Source: an uncultured Bacteroidota bacterium (GTDB lineage Bacteria; Bacteroidota; Bacteroidia; 2-12-FULL-35-15). From it: DNA of 5,434 nt. Shown here one piece after another: positions 5,234-5,434 of this stretch. A model generated the notes under the pieces. It did not search any database. It had not been told where the DNA came from and saw only the letters and a program-made list of their open reading frames with translations. A program made the position numbers and the translations under genes. Every line of letters begins with the position of its first letter. Position 1 is the first letter of the stretch. The stretch covers positions 1-5,434 of the forward strand of contig CAISYK010000136.1 in the NCBI GenBank assembly GCA_903889605.1, read 5' to 3'.

Positions 5234-5434
5234 ATGAAAAGATTTTTTTTTCTTTTAATTTCCTTGTTTGCGATAATTTTTTATTCTTCACAAAAGGCAC
5301 ATGCACAATCTGTTTCTGATTGGAAGCAATTGTATTTGGATATAGCCGGCAGTACTAATGTGAAAGGAATTGAAGTTTTTGCCCAAGTTAATACATGCAA
5401 TGACGAAGGTGTAATAAATATTAAATTTATTAAT
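5234..5434 (+). CDS. 5' end of a gene for an exported protein of unknown function, partial
   Basis: Sixty-seven codons are open to the window edge. The start ATG at 5234 is set by an immediate signal peptide: Lys-Arg at 2-3, a very hydrophobic core rich in Phe, Leu and Ile, and an AHA site at 22-24 followed by Gln-Ser. There is no lipobox and no Shine-Dalgarno sequence. The visible mature part (25-67) has WKQLYLDIAG, then a strand GIEVFAQVNTC, then GVINIKFIN at the edge. This alternation suggests a beta-rich domain with one cysteine (55). It does not resemble PorP/SprF, which often accompany large T9SS cargo. It has its own promoter, so it is probably a separate transcription unit. The function is not recognised. 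Confidence 0.8.
   Translation, partial: MKRFFFLLISLFAIIFYSSQKAHAQSVSDWKQLYLDIAGSTNVKGIEVFAQVNTCNDEGVINIKFIN

Overview
The window looks like a piece of a Bacteroidota chromosome, probably a free-living Flavobacteriia-, Cytophagia- or Sphingobacteriia-like or uncultured lineage. The evidence is a type IX secretion system (T9SS) type B (CHU_C) sorting domain at the end of a large secreted protein, strongly AT-rich intergenic DNA, A-rich start contexts without Shine-Dalgarno sequences, and a good Bacteroidota -33/-7 promoter (TTTG, 19 nt, TAnnTTYG) before the last gene. The species cannot be named from this sequence.

Layout, all on the + strand: (1) bases 1-49 are the last codons of an upstream gene whose C-terminus is almost a copy of the C-terminus of the main gene; (2) 50-402 is an AT-rich gap with one weak promoter candidate and no gene; (3) 403-4956 is one intact 1517-residue gene; (4) 4957-5233 is a second AT-rich gap holding two overlapping dyad symmetries and a convincing promoter; (5) 5234-5434 is the 5' end of a gene for another exported protein, cut by the window edge.

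The main product is a giant modular cell-surface or secreted protein. In order it has a signal peptide, an unrecognised segment of about 117 residues, a beta-sandwich (jelly-roll-like) domain, a single Ig-like domain, Ig-like repeats arranged A-A, B-B-B and (C-D)-(C-D), a PKD-like domain, a SprB-type repeat, a PKD domain and the C-terminal T9SS type B signal. Each of the twelve consecutive domains from residue 367 to 1345 carries exactly two cysteines, and the Cys-Cys spacing is identical within each repeat family, which suggests a rod of individually disulfide-locked modules. An adhesin, matrix or stalk-like role is inferred from architecture. No enzymatic motif was seen.

The context suggests a tandem cluster of related T9SS cargo proteins (the upstream fragment and the main gene), followed by a separately promoted small exported protein. 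I did not find a new defence, mobile or RNA-based system. The observations most worth following are the tandem-paralogue 3' end, the layered internal duplication with its cysteine ladder, the unassigned N-terminal segment, and the dyad placed about 60 bp upstream of the inferred start of the last transcript.
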